A stretch of 45,183 bases of DNA, from contig DASWNX010000013.1 of the NCBI GenBank assembly GCA_036399055.1, positions 1-45,183 on the forward strand, in the 5' to 3' direction. The translations under genes were made by a program, and so were the position numbers. Below, in pieces: positions 8,533-16,377 of the stretch (position 1 is the first letter of the stretch; every line of letters begins with the position of its first letter). A model generated the notes under the pieces. It was not told the DNA's origin. It ran no database searches and worked only from the letters and a program-made list of their open reading frames with translations. Origin of the DNA: Jatrophihabitans sp. (GTDB lineage Bacteria > Actinomycetota > Actinomycetes > Mycobacteriales > Jatrophihabitantaceae).

Positions 8533-8609
8533 GCGTCATGCTCTCAGGTGGCCATGACCACCTGAGAGCATGACGCTGACGCCCGACCACCTGAGAGCAT
8601 GACGCTGAC
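8533..8609. repeat. 19-bp perfect inverted repeat plus a second direct copy of one arm
   Basis: Bases 8533-8551 pair perfectly with 8558-8576 across a 6-nt loop. The right-arm region (8556-8580, 25 nt) is repeated exactly at 8585-8609 after 4 nt. The element lies between the LOG-like stop and the agmatinase start. No T-run follows, so a simple intrinsic terminator is not obvious; it could be a terminator, an operator array or a small dispersed repeat. Confidence 0.9.
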
Positions 8610-8649
8610 CTGGCGAGGGCTGAGCCGTGGCCGGGGCGATACTGGGTCA

Positions 8650-9768
8650 ATGGCCACTGACGTTCCCGCTGCTGAGGATGACCGCGCCGCCGGCGCGAGC
8701 CCCTCAGCCGCCGGCGCGAGCCCCTCAGCCAGCGGCGCGAGCCCCTCAGCCGCCGGCGCGAGCCCCTCAGCCGCCGGCGCGAGCCCCTCAGCCAGCGGCG
8801 CGAGCCCCTCAGCCGCCGACGCTGCTGAAGTCAGCTCTGCGCCGGTCGGCCCGCTCGACGGCGCGGTGATCCCCAGGTACGCCGGGCTGCCGACCTTTGC
8901 GCGGCTGCCCCGCATCGAGGACGTGCCGCGATTCGACGTCGCCGTCCTAGGGATTCCCTTCGACAGCGGCGTGAGCTACCGCCCGGGCGCGCGGTTCGGC
9001 CCGGCGCACATCAGGCAGAGCTCACGGCTGCTGCGCCCGTACAACCCGGCGCTGGAGGTGGCGCCGTTCGGCGTCCAGCAGGTCGTCGACGCCGGCGACC
9101 TGGTCGTCAACCCGTTCGACATCGGCCAGGCCATCGGCCAGATCGAGGCCGGCGCCCGCCAGCTCAGCCAGAGCGGCAAGCTGCTCGTGCTGGGTGGTGA
9201 CCACACGATCGCCCTGCCGGTGCTGCGGGCGATGCACGCGTTGCACGGCGAGATCGCGGTGCTGCACTTCGACGCGCATCTGGACACCTGGGACACCTAT
9301 TTCGGCGAGCCCTACACGCACGGCACGCCGTTTCGCCGGGCGTCGGAGGAGGGTTTGCTGGACCGCGAGCACTGCCTGCACATCGGCATCCGCGGGCCGC
9401 TGTATGACCCCGCCGACCTGACCGACTCCTTCGACCTGGGTTTCGCCACCATTCACTGCGTGGAGCTGGAGACCCTTGGCGTGGCCGGCGTGATCGAGCG
9501 GATGCGCGCCCGGCTGGGGGACCGGCCGGTCTATGTCTCGATCGACATCGACGTGCTGGACCCGGCCCACGCGCCCGGCACCGGAACGCCCGAAGCCGGC
9601 GGGATGAGCTCCCGCGAGCTGCTCGCCGTGCTGCGCGGCCTGATGGGCGCCAACATCGTCTCCGCCGACATCGTCGAGGTGTCACCGGCCTATGACCACG
9701 CCGAGATCACCGGCATCGCGGCGGCCCATGTCGGCTTCGAGCTGCTCTCGGTGCTCGCCCTCGGCTGA
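8650..9768 (+). CDS. speB: Agmatinase-family ureohydrolase
   Basis: A binuclear-manganese ureohydrolase (arginase/agmatinase superfamily), removing urea from a guanidino substrate. The Mn ligands are present: VLGGDHT (about residue 180-186), [10 protein letters not shown] (about 206) and [14 protein letters not shown] (about 297), with a following TGTPEAGG segment typical of agmatinases and guanidinobutyrases. Length is 372 residues, longer than usual because residues 15-56 are six GASPSA(A/S) heptads. ATG 8650 is preferred to the in-frame ATG at 8599, which lies inside a DNA repeat. GATACT at 8638-8643 sits at leaderless distance. Guanidinobutyrate, guanidinopropionate or agmatine are all possible substrates; the symbol denotes the family. 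Confidence 0.87.
   Translation: MATDVPAAEDDRAAGASPSAAGASPSASGASPSAAGASPSAAGASPSASGASPSAADAAEVSSAPVGPLDGAVIPRYAGLPTFARLPRIEDVPRFDVAVLGIPFDSGVSYRPGARFGPAHIRQSSRLLRPYNPALEVAPFGVQQVVDAGDLVVNPFDIGQAIGQIEAGARQLSQSGKLLVLGGDHTIALPVLRAMHALHGEIAVLHFDAHLDTWDTYFGEPYTHGTPFRRASEEGLLDREHCLHIGIRGPLYDPADLTDSFDLGFATIHCVELETLGVAGVIERMRARLGDRPVYVSIDIDVLDPAHAPGTGTPEAGGMSSRELLAVLRGLMGANIVSADIVEVSPAYDHAEITGIAAAHVGFELLSVLALG
8692..8817 (+). repeat. 21-bp tandem repeat, six copies, in agmatinase N-terminus
   Basis: Six adjacent 21-bp units (GGCGCGAGCCCCTCAGCC plus GCC or AGC) encode GASPSAA or GASPSAS heptads. The variants alternate as A, S, A, A, S, A, which looks like duplication of a larger block followed by slippage. 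Confidence 0.95.
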
Positions 9769-9908
9769 GCGGGGGCCACCGGGCGAAGGCTGGTCACGCG
9801 GGGGTGACAGCTGCCGGCCAGGCATGGTTTTCACCGCCGCACCGGCCTACCGTTGAATCCAACGGCACGGCTGAGACGGGGTCCAGACGCCGGCCGGGGG
9901 GAGTCGTC

Positions 9909-10085
9909 ATGACAGTCCATCAATGTCCCAAGTGCGAGCTGCGGTTCACCTGGAAGACCGAACTCGACGATCACTGCAACAACGACCATCCGCAGTTCCG
10001 GCACGAGTACCCGGCGCGAAAGTCGACGTCGGCGCGTCAGCAGCCGGCTGAGGACGCCAGCGCGAAGAGCCCGACCCGGCCGTAG
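9909..10085 (+). CDS. Small C2H2 zinc-finger protein
   Basis: A 58-residue protein with one complete classical zinc finger: CPKC, 12 residues, His, 4 residues, His (C-x2-C-x12-H-x4-H, about residues 6-27), with the hydrophobic FTW and L positions of a finger fold. The C-terminus is basic and disordered. ATG 9909 follows a GGGGGAG ribosome site; an in-frame upstream ATG at 9804 would add an unsupported extension. Such tiny single-finger proteins occur in actinobacteria and their role (nucleic-acid or protein binding) is unknown. A CCGTTG-AATC-CAACGG inverted repeat at 9850-9865 lies in its upstream region. Confidence 0.65.
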   Translation: MTVHQCPKCELRFTWKTELDDHCNNDHPQFRHEYPARKSTSARQQPAEDASAKSPTRP

Positions 10086-10292
10086 CCCATCGCGGCGCTG
10101 CTCCTGGCGCCGAGTCAGCCGAGTCACTCGCGCCATAACGCCTCGACATCGAGGCCGCATACCTCGCATACGTCGCCCCGGCAGGCAACTGGGCTCTGCC
10201 GCCCCAGCCGCCGCGCGCTGCCGCCGCCGTGCTGCGGCGTGTCACAGCCGCCTGCCCGGCCTTTGGCTCAACACTGCACCGTGTAACGGGGC

Positions 10293-10315
10293 GCCGTGCG
10301 GTAATGCCGCGCGGC
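10293..10315 (+). promoter_or_regulatory. Leader hairpin upstream of the permease gene
   Basis: GCCGTGCGG (10293-10301) can pair with CCGCGCGGC (10307-10315), nine pairs including one G-U, around a TAATG loop, 23 nt before the permease start. There is no T-run. It might affect translation or mRNA stability. Nothing else is apparent in the 10086-10338 gap. Confidence 0.3.
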
Positions 10316-10338
10316 CGACGAAGCGCCTGGGAGGCCAG

Positions 10339-11754
10339 ATGTCTGCGTTCGGATGGAAGACGGTCTACGACGGCAAGACCCCGCCGCCGGGCGCGGTGGT
10401 GCGCCCGGGTGAGCGATTGTCCTGGCTGCGGATGGGCGGCCTGGGCGCCCAGCACGTGGTGGCGATGTTCGGCGCCACCTTCGTCTTCCCGGCGATCATG
10501 GGGCTGAACCCGAACCTCGCGGTGATGATGTCCGGCGTCGCCACGATCCTCTTCCTGCTGATCGTCAAGGGCAAGGTGCCCTCCTACCTGGGCACCTCGG
10601 CGTCGTTCGTGGCCGCGGTCGCGGCGATCCGGCAGCAGGGCGGGGACTCGGCCCAGGTCACCGGGGCGATCCTGATCGCCGGGCTGATGCTGGCCGCGAT
10701 CGGCGTGCTGGTGCACTTCGGCGGCAGCCGTTACGTCCGGGCGGTGCTGCCGCCTGCGGTGACCGGCGCCGTGGTGATGCTGATCGGCTTCAACCTGGCC
10801 GGTGTCGCCACCAGCACCTACTTCCCGTCGGGGCAGTGGATCGGCCTGCTCACCGCGGCGTTCGTGCTGGTCACCTCGGTGCTGATGCGCGGCTTCATCA
10901 GCCGGATCGCGATCTTCCTGGCGCTGATCTTCGGCTACCTCATCAGCTGGATCGCCGACCGGGTCAACGACGTGCCGGTCTGCTCCAAGACCGTCCTCGC
11001 CGGCTGCACCGCGACCGGCCACCGGATCGACTGGAGCGGGGTGCGCAGCGCCGACTGGATCGGCCTGCCCCAGGACATCGTCAGCCCCACCTTCGGAGAG
11101 CTGACCGGCCCGCACCTGCCCGGCTTCAACATCACCTTCATCCTGCTGGTGATCCCGTCGGTGATCGCGTTGCTGGCCGAGAACGCCGGGCACGTCAAGG
11201 CTGTCTCGGAGATGACCGGCGATGACCTGGACCCCTACCTCGGCCGGGCCTTCATCGGCGACGGCGTGGGCACGGCGGTGGCCTCCTTCGTCGGCGGCTC
11301 GCCCACCACCACCTACGCCGAGAACATCGGGGTGATGGCCGCGACCCGGATCTACTCGACGCTGGCCTACTACATCGCCGCGGTGGTGGCGATCCTGTTC
11401 GGGTTCTGCCCCAAGTTCGGGGCCGTGGTGGCAGCCACCCCGGGCGGGGTGCTCGGGGGCATCACGCTGGTGCTCTACGGCATGATCGGCCTGCTCGGCG
11501 CCAAGATCTGGGTCGAGAACCGCGTCGACTTCGGCAACCCGATCAACCTGGTCCCGCTGGCCGCTGGCATCATCGCCGGTATCGGCAATCTGAACATCAA
11601 GTTCAGCGACACCTTCTCCATCACCGGAATCGCGGCCGGCACGTTGATTGTGCTGATCGGCTACCACTTGGTGCATATCCTGGGACCCAGGTTCGGCGCC
11701 CTTCCGGTGACCGAAGCGACTGAGTCATCAGAGCGAGTCAAGCGGAGGTTCTAG
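10339..11754 (+). CDS. NCS2 (nucleobase:cation symporter-2) uracil/xanthine permease
   Basis: A 471-residue integral membrane transporter of the NCS2/UraA family, with about 12-14 hydrophobic segments beginning near residue 40. Signature elements include LGAQHVVAMFGATFVFPAIM in TM1 (Gln-His), the GTSASFVAAVAAI half-helix in TM3 and the FVGGSPTTTYAENIGVMAAT motif near residues 320-338, matching the conserved NCS2 NxG substrate/proton site region. A VPVCSKTVLAGC loop with two cysteines sits between TM segments. ATG 10339 has GGGAGG 8 nt upstream. Immediately upstream of a molybdenum hydroxylase operon, it probably imports the oxidised substrate, a purine or pyrimidine base, by proton symport. 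Confidence 0.92.
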   Translation: MSAFGWKTVYDGKTPPPGAVVRPGERLSWLRMGGLGAQHVVAMFGATFVFPAIMGLNPNLAVMMSGVATILFLLIVKGKVPSYLGTSASFVAAVAAIRQQGGDSAQVTGAILIAGLMLAAIGVLVHFGGSRYVRAVLPPAVTGAVVMLIGFNLAGVATSTYFPSGQWIGLLTAAFVLVTSVLMRGFISRIAIFLALIFGYLISWIADRVNDVPVCSKTVLAGCTATGHRIDWSGVRSADWIGLPQDIVSPTFGELTGPHLPGFNITFILLVIPSVIALLAENAGHVKAVSEMTGDDLDPYLGRAFIGDGVGTAVASFVGGSPTTTYAENIGVMAATRIYSTLAYYIAAVVAILFGFCPKFGAVVAATPGGVLGGITLVLYGMIGLLGAKIWVENRVDFGNPINLVPLAAGIIAGIGNLNIKFSDTFSITGIAAGTLIVLIGYHLVHILGPRFGALPVTEATESSERVKRRF

Positions 11755-11760
11755 GACACG

Positions 11761-12645
11761 GTGAAGCCGTCAGCGTTCGACTACAGCCGTCCGGAGTCCC
11801 TCGACGAGGCGTTGGGCCTGCTCGCCGAGTCCGGCCCGGACGCCAAAGTGCTCGCTGGCGGCCAGAGCCTGCTGCCGCTGCTGTCGATGCGGCTGATCGC
11901 GCCCGCCCGGTTGGTCGACGTGAATCGACTGGCCGAGCTGGCCTACATACGCTCCGGCCCGGACGGTGTCCGGGTCGGAGCCCTGGCACGGCACACCGCG
12001 GTGTTGCGCGACGCCGCCGCCAGGGACCGCCAGCCGCTGCTGGCCGAGGCGCTCGAGGTGGTCGCCCACCCGAGCATCCGCAACCGGGGGACCTCCGTCG
12101 GCAGCCTGGTGCACGCCGACCCCTCGGCTGAGCTGCCTGCCGTGCTGTGCCTGCTCAACGGGTCGGTGACCCTGGCCTCGGCCACCGGCCGACGCAGCGT
12201 GCCGGCGGCGCAGTTCTTCATCGGGCCGCTGGAATCGGCCGTCCGGCCGGACGAGCTGGCGATCGAGGCCACCTTTCCGGTGCTGCCGGCGGGCTCGGGT
12301 AGCGCGTTCACCGAGGTCTCCCGCCGGCACGGCGACTACGCGGTGTGCGGCGTCGCCGTGATGGTGCAGCTCGATGAGGATCTGCGGATCACCTCCGCCC
12401 GGGCCGGCTACCTCTCGGTCTCGGCCACGCCGCTGGTGCTCGACCTGAGCGAGGCGGTCGCCGGCCGCGGGCACGACGCCGACCTGTCGGCTGCGGCCGC
12501 TTTCGCCCGCGCCGCGGTGGACCCCGAGCCTGACATCCACGCCAGCGCGCAGTACCGCCGGCAGCTGGTCGGCGTCCTGACCGGACGGGCCCTGAGCCTG
12601 GCCGCGCGCCGGGCGGCTGCGAACCTCGCCGGGGTCGCCGCGTGA
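11761..12645 (+). CDS. FAD-binding subunit of molybdenum hydroxylase (CoxM/XdhB-like)
   Basis: The medium subunit of a three-subunit xanthine dehydrogenase/CO dehydrogenase-type hydroxylase (294 residues, normal). It carries FAD and relays electrons from the 2Fe-2S subunit. The two flavin loops are visible: KVLAGGQSLLPLLSMRL (about residues 29-45) and NRGTSVGSLVHADPSAELPA (about 112-131). The GTG start is 6 nt after the permease stop, with AGGA close upstream, and the stop overlaps the next gene as GTGA. Order M-S-L fits the bacterial cox/BMS arrangement. Together with the permease and PucR it suggests N-heterocycle rather than CO oxidation. Confidence 0.92.
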   Translation: MKPSAFDYSRPESLDEALGLLAESGPDAKVLAGGQSLLPLLSMRLIAPARLVDVNRLAELAYIRSGPDGVRVGALARHTAVLRDAAARDRQPLLAEALEVVAHPSIRNRGTSVGSLVHADPSAELPAVLCLLNGSVTLASATGRRSVPAAQFFIGPLESAVRPDELAIEATFPVLPAGSGSAFTEVSRRHGDYAVCGVAVMVQLDEDLRITSARAGYLSVSATPLVLDLSEAVAGRGHDADLSAAAAFARAAVDPEPDIHASAQYRRQLVGVLTGRALSLAARRAAANLAGVAA

Positions 12646-13274
12646 GAAAGGCTGCCCACTCCGAGACCCACTCCGAGACCCACCCCGAGGCTCACTTCGA
12701 GACCCACCCCGAGGCTCACTTTGAGACCCACCCCGAGGCTGACTTCGAGACCCACCCCGAGGCTCATCTTGAGACCAATCTTGAGACTCAGCACCAGATC
12801 GCCCTGACCGTCAACGGCGTCGAGCGGCGCGCGGAGGTGCCGGCCCGCCGGCTGCTGTCGGACTGCCTGCGCCATGACCTGGGTCTGACCGGCACCCACG
12901 TCGGGTGCGAGCACGGGGTGTGCGGCGCCTGCACGGTGCTGGTCGGCGGCGTGCCGATGCGGTCCTGCCTGCTGCTGGCAGTCAGCGTGGACGGCGAGCA
13001 GATCACCACCGTCGAAGGACTGGCCGGTCCCGACGGCGAGCTGTCACCGGTCCAGCAGGGCTTCGCCGACTGCCACGGCCTGCAGTGCGGGTTCTGCACG
13101 CCCGGTTTCCTCACCACCATCACCGCCGGCCTGGCCGACAACCCGGACCCGACGCCGCAGCAGGCCCGCGAGCTGATCAGCGGCAACCTGTGCCGGTGCA
13201 CCGGCTACCAGAACATCGTGGCGGCGGTGCTGCGAGCCGCCGAGCTCACCCGGCAGGCCGGTGAGCAGCGATGA
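12642..13274 (+). CDS. [2Fe-2S] subunit of molybdenum hydroxylase with repetitive His/Glu N-terminus
   Basis: The small iron-sulphur subunit (210 residues). The N-terminal plant-type 2Fe-2S cluster has Cys in GCEHGVCGACTVL with a fourth in MRSCL; the C-terminal helical cluster has GLQCGFCTPGF and NLCRCTGY. Typical members are about 160 residues. The extra ~45 residues before IALTVNG are two HSET units and four HPEA(H/D)(F/L)ET octads encoded by a 24-bp tandem repeat, giving an acidic, histidine-rich tail that might bind metal or simply be tolerated. The GTG start overlaps the upstream stop. It transfers electrons from the molybdenum site to FAD. Confidence 0.92.
   Translation: MRKAAHSETHSETHPEAHFETHPEAHFETHPEADFETHPEAHLETNLETQHQIALTVNGVERRAEVPARRLLSDCLRHDLGLTGTHVGCEHGVCGACTVLVGGVPMRSCLLLAVSVDGEQITTVEGLAGPDGELSPVQQGFADCHGLQCGFCTPGFLTTITAGLADNPDPTPQQARELISGNLCRCTGYQNIVAAVLRAAELTRQAGEQR
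12681..12776 (+). repeat. 24-bp tandem repeat, four copies, encoding HPEAHFET octads
   Basis: Four adjacent 24-bp units (CACCCCGAGGCTCACTTCGAG plus ACC) keep frame. One copy has Asp for His and the last has Leu for Phe. Two degenerate 12-bp half-units precede it. Confidence 0.93.
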
Positions 13275-15673
13275 CCACGCGGATGGTGGGCGAGCCGGTC
13301 CAGCGGGTCGAGGACCGCCGGTTGCTGCTCGGGGGCGGGCGTTACCTCGACGACCTGGGCGCCGACGCGGTCGAGGTGGCGCTGCTGCGCTCGCCGCACG
13401 CCCACGCGCGGATCCTCGACATCGACGTGACCGGCGCGTTGGAGGTCCCGGGCCTGCTGGCGATCTACACCTATGAGGACCTGACCGGCCCGCTGGCCGA
13501 TCCGCTGCCGCTGTTGATCCCGCATCCGGCGCTGACCCACGGGCGCACCCAGTACCCGCTGGCCCGCGACGAGGTCAACTACGTCGGCGAGGCGGTGGCG
13601 ATGGTGGTCGCCGAGAACCGCTACCTGGCCGAGGACGCCGTCGAGCGCATCGTGGTGACCTACCAGGCGCTGCCGCCGGTGGTGGGGATCGCCGCGGCCC
13701 GCGCCGCCGAGCAGCTGGTGCACCCGGACGTGCCCGGCAACGTGGCCGCCCACTTCGTCCAGGAGGTCGGCGACGCCGCCGCCGCGATCGCCGCCGCCCC
13801 GCACCGGCTGGAGCTGGAGCTGGACATCGAGCGTTCGGCCAGCACGCCGCTGGAGGGCCGGGGTGTGCTGGCCCGCTGGGACACCGACGCGCAGCGGCTG
13901 CGGATGTGGACCTCCACCCAGACCTCGACCGGGGTCCGGGCCGTCGTCGCGGTGAAGCTGGGCCTGGACCTGGGCAGCGTGGAGGTGATCACCCCGGACG
14001 TCGGCGGCGGCTTCGGCGTCAAGATCATGCACCCGTGGCCCGAAGAGGTCCTGGTGCCGATGGCGGCCCGGGCGCTGGGCCGTCCGGTGAAGTTCACCGA
14101 GGACCGCCGCGAGCATTTCATCTCATCGGCGCACGAGCGCGCCCAGCAGCAGCGGATCGAGGTCGGCTTCGACTCCGAGGGCCGGCTGCTGGGGTTGTCG
14201 GTGCGGTTCTGGCATGACCACGGCGCCTACATCCCGTACGGCTTGATCGTGCCCATCATCACCTCGACCCAGCTGCTCGGGCCGTACAAGCCCGGCGCCT
14301 ACCGGGTCGAGTTCGAGTCCCTCTACACCAACACCGTGATCGTCACGCCCTACCGCGGCGCCGGCCGGCCGCAGGGCGTCTTCGCGATGGAGCGGACGAT
14401 GGACGCGATCGCGGCCGAGCTGGGCCTGGACCGGGCCGAGGTGCGTGCGCGCAACTTCATCCAGCCCGAGGAGATGCCCTATGACCACGGCCTGACCTTT
14501 CAGGACGGCCGGCCGTTGATCTATGACTCCGGTGACTTCCCGGCCTCGCTGGAGAAGCTGAAGAAGCTCGTCGGCTGGGACGAGTGGTCTGCCTACCAGG
14601 CCAACGCGCGGGCCGAGGGACGCCAGGTCGGTATCGGGCTGGCCTGCTACGTCGAAGGAACCGGGGTCGGCCCCTACGAGGGCGGTCACGTCCAGGTCGA
14701 GACCACCGGCAAGGTGAAGGTCGCCACCGGCTTGACCTCCCAAGGCCAGGGCCACCAGACCGCGTTCGCCCAGATCGTCGCCGACGAGCTCGGGGTGCCG
14801 ATGTCTGACATCGAGGTGGTCACCGGCGACACCCGGCGTTTTCCTTACGCCGTCGGCACATTCGCCTCCCGCGCGGCGGTGATGAGCGGGTCGGCGATCG
14901 CGCTGGCAGCCCGCGCGGCCCGCGCCAAGATCCTCAAGGTGGCGGCCGAGGCGTTGGAGGCCGAGGCCGGGGACCTGGAGATCGTCGAGGGAAAGGTGCG
15001 GGTCAAGGGCAGCCCCGGCGCGGAGATCTCGCTGGGCACCGTCGCGGTGCTGTCCAATCCGCTGCGCTACGCCTTCGACGAGGCGTCCAAGGCGGCGACC
15101 CAGTTCGCGGTGGGCCATCCGGAGCTGGCGCCGGTCGCCGAGGACGACGAGCCGGGGATCGAAGGCCGCGACTACTACTCGCCGCTGCGCTCCACCTTCG
15201 CCAACGGCATGCACGCGGTGATCGTGGAGACCGACCCCGACACCGCTGAGATCAAGATCCTGCGCTACTGCGTCGTGCACGACTGCGGCACCCTGATCAA
15301 CCCGATGATCGTGGCCGGCCAGGTGCACGGCGGTGTCGCCCAGGGCATCGGCGGCGCGCTCTACGAGCGGATGGCCTATGACGAGACCGGGCAGCTGCAG
15401 AACGCCTCGTTCATGGACTTCTTGATGCCCTACGCCTCCGAGATGCCCGACGAGATCGAGATCGACCACCTGCAGACTCCGTCGCCGTTGAACCCGCTGG
15501 GCATCAAGGGCGCCGGCGAGGCAGGGGTGATTCCCGGCGCGGCGGTGTTCGCCGCGGCCATCTCCGACGCCGAGGGCTTCGAGATCACCGCGATGCCGAT
15601 CTCACCCAGCGAGCTGTTCGAACTCCGGTCGGCGCGCCGCGCCGCCGGCCAGCAGAGAGGGGACCGGCCATGA
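13271..15673 (+). CDS. Molybdopterin-binding catalytic subunit of molybdenum hydroxylase (CoxL/XdhA-like, type II)
   Basis: The large catalytic subunit, 800 residues, normal length. It begins with the family motif GEPVQRVEDRRLLLGGGRYLDD and contains GGGFGVKIMH (about 246-255), PYRGAGRPQ (about 361-369) in place of the AYRCSFR loop of true aerobic CO dehydrogenase, TSQGQGHQTAFAQIVADELG in the cofactor region, and KGAGEAG near residue 745 holding the catalytic Glu. The missing Cys-containing loop argues against CO oxidation. ATG 13271 overlaps the small-subunit stop (ATGA), and its stop overlaps coxG. Hydroxylation of a purine or other N-heteroaromatic is inferred from neighbours. Confidence 0.93.
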   Translation: MTTRMVGEPVQRVEDRRLLLGGGRYLDDLGADAVEVALLRSPHAHARILDIDVTGALEVPGLLAIYTYEDLTGPLADPLPLLIPHPALTHGRTQYPLARDEVNYVGEAVAMVVAENRYLAEDAVERIVVTYQALPPVVGIAAARAAEQLVHPDVPGNVAAHFVQEVGDAAAAIAAAPHRLELELDIERSASTPLEGRGVLARWDTDAQRLRMWTSTQTSTGVRAVVAVKLGLDLGSVEVITPDVGGGFGVKIMHPWPEEVLVPMAARALGRPVKFTEDRREHFISSAHERAQQQRIEVGFDSEGRLLGLSVRFWHDHGAYIPYGLIVPIITSTQLLGPYKPGAYRVEFESLYTNTVIVTPYRGAGRPQGVFAMERTMDAIAAELGLDRAEVRARNFIQPEEMPYDHGLTFQDGRPLIYDSGDFPASLEKLKKLVGWDEWSAYQANARAEGRQVGIGLACYVEGTGVGPYEGGHVQVETTGKVKVATGLTSQGQGHQTAFAQIVADELGVPMSDIEVVTGDTRRFPYAVGTFASRAAVMSGSAIALAARAARAKILKVAAEALEAEAGDLEIVEGKVRVKGSPGAEISLGTVAVLSNPLRYAFDEASKAATQFAVGHPELAPVAEDDEPGIEGRDYYSPLRSTFANGMHAVIVETDPDTAEIKILRYCVVHDCGTLINPMIVAGQVHGGVAQGIGGALYERMAYDETGQLQNASFMDFLMPYASEMPDEIEIDHLQTPSPLNPLGIKGAGEAGVIPGAAVFAAAISDAEGFEITAMPISPSELFELRSARRAAGQQRGDRP

Positions 15674-16377
15674 AGCTGACAGGCGAGGCGGTGCTGCACG
15701 CGCCGGTGGACCGGGTGTGGGCGGCGCTGCGCGATCCGGCGGTCCTGGTGGCGACCATCCCGGGCTGCGAGCGGCTGGTCGCCACCGGCCCGGACAGCTA
15801 TGACATGACGGTCACCGCGGGAGTCGCCTCGATCAAGGGCAGCTACGCCGGCACCGTGTCGCTGACCGACCTGCCCGAGCCGCACACCTTCCTGATGAAG
15901 GCATCCGGCGCCGGCTCTCCCGGCACGGTCAGCGCCGACGTCCGGGTGAGCCTGGCCGAAGCAGGTGACGCCGGTGAGGGAACCCGGCTCTGTTATGACG
16001 CCGACGCCGTTATCGGCGGGGTGATCGGCGGCGTCGGGCAGCGAATGCTGATCGGGGTGGCCAAGAAGCTGGCCGGTGAGTTCTTCAGCGGGGTGGATGA
16101 CGTGCTGACCGGCGCCCGGCCGGCCGGCCCAGCCGCGGGCCGGCAGGTTCCTGGCCAGCGGGTGCCTGTCCTGGCCGCCGGTCAGGCGCCCGTCCTGGCC
16201 GCCGGTCAGCCCGGCCCGGCGGTCTTCACCGCGGCCGGCGCGGGTTCCAAGCCGGTCACCGAATCGTTCTTCGCCGGCGCGCTGTTCGGGGCGGTCACCG
16301 CCCTGCTCGGCGTGCTGGTGGGCGCCCGCACGGCGCGCGCCTCGCAGAACAGCCGAATTCCGAGGAGAATGGGCTGA
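15670..16377 (+). CDS. CoxG-like SRPBCC protein with C-terminal membrane anchor
   Basis: A 235-residue CoxG family protein. Residues 1-145 form the SRPBCC domain, with the typical MKLTGEAVLHAPVDRVWAAL start, LRDPAVLVATIPGCERL and a late VGQRMLIGVAKKLAGEFF helix. A low-complexity linker repeats VLAAGQ, then a hydrophobic helix (SFFAGALFGAVTALLGVLVG, about 200-220) with basic residues after it suggests membrane anchoring. In aerobic CO dehydrogenase systems CoxG tethers the enzyme to the membrane; here it may do the same for the hydroxylase. ATG overlaps the catalytic-subunit stop and its own stop shares TGATG with the next gene. Confidence 0.88.
   Translation: MKLTGEAVLHAPVDRVWAALRDPAVLVATIPGCERLVATGPDSYDMTVTAGVASIKGSYAGTVSLTDLPEPHTFLMKASGAGSPGTVSADVRVSLAEAGDAGEGTRLCYDADAVIGGVIGGVGQRMLIGVAKKLAGEFFSGVDDVLTGARPAGPAAGRQVPGQRVPVLAAGQAPVLAAGQPGPAVFTAAGAGSKPVTESFFAGALFGAVTALLGVLVGARTARASQNSRIPRRMG

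Noticed and set aside
8556-8609. CRISPR-like direct repeats
   Set aside because: Only two copies with a 4-nt spacer and no cas genes; better described as an inverted/direct repeat element.
5892-10338. Insertion sequence or prophage explaining the atypical gene block
   Set aside because: No transposase, integrase, terminal inverted repeats or target duplications could be seen.
9946-11676. 576-codon minus-strand frame opposite the permease
   Set aside because: The His/Asp/Gln-rich low-complexity translation is the mirror of a membrane protein gene; no ribosome site or family.
14123-15469. 448-codon minus-strand frame inside the molybdenum subunit gene
   Set aside because: Shadow of a well-supported catalytic subunit.
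13271-15673. True aerobic CO dehydrogenase (form I CoxL)
   Set aside because: The active-site loop reads PYRGAGR, not the Cys-containing AYRCSFR of form I, and the context is N-heterocycle catabolism.
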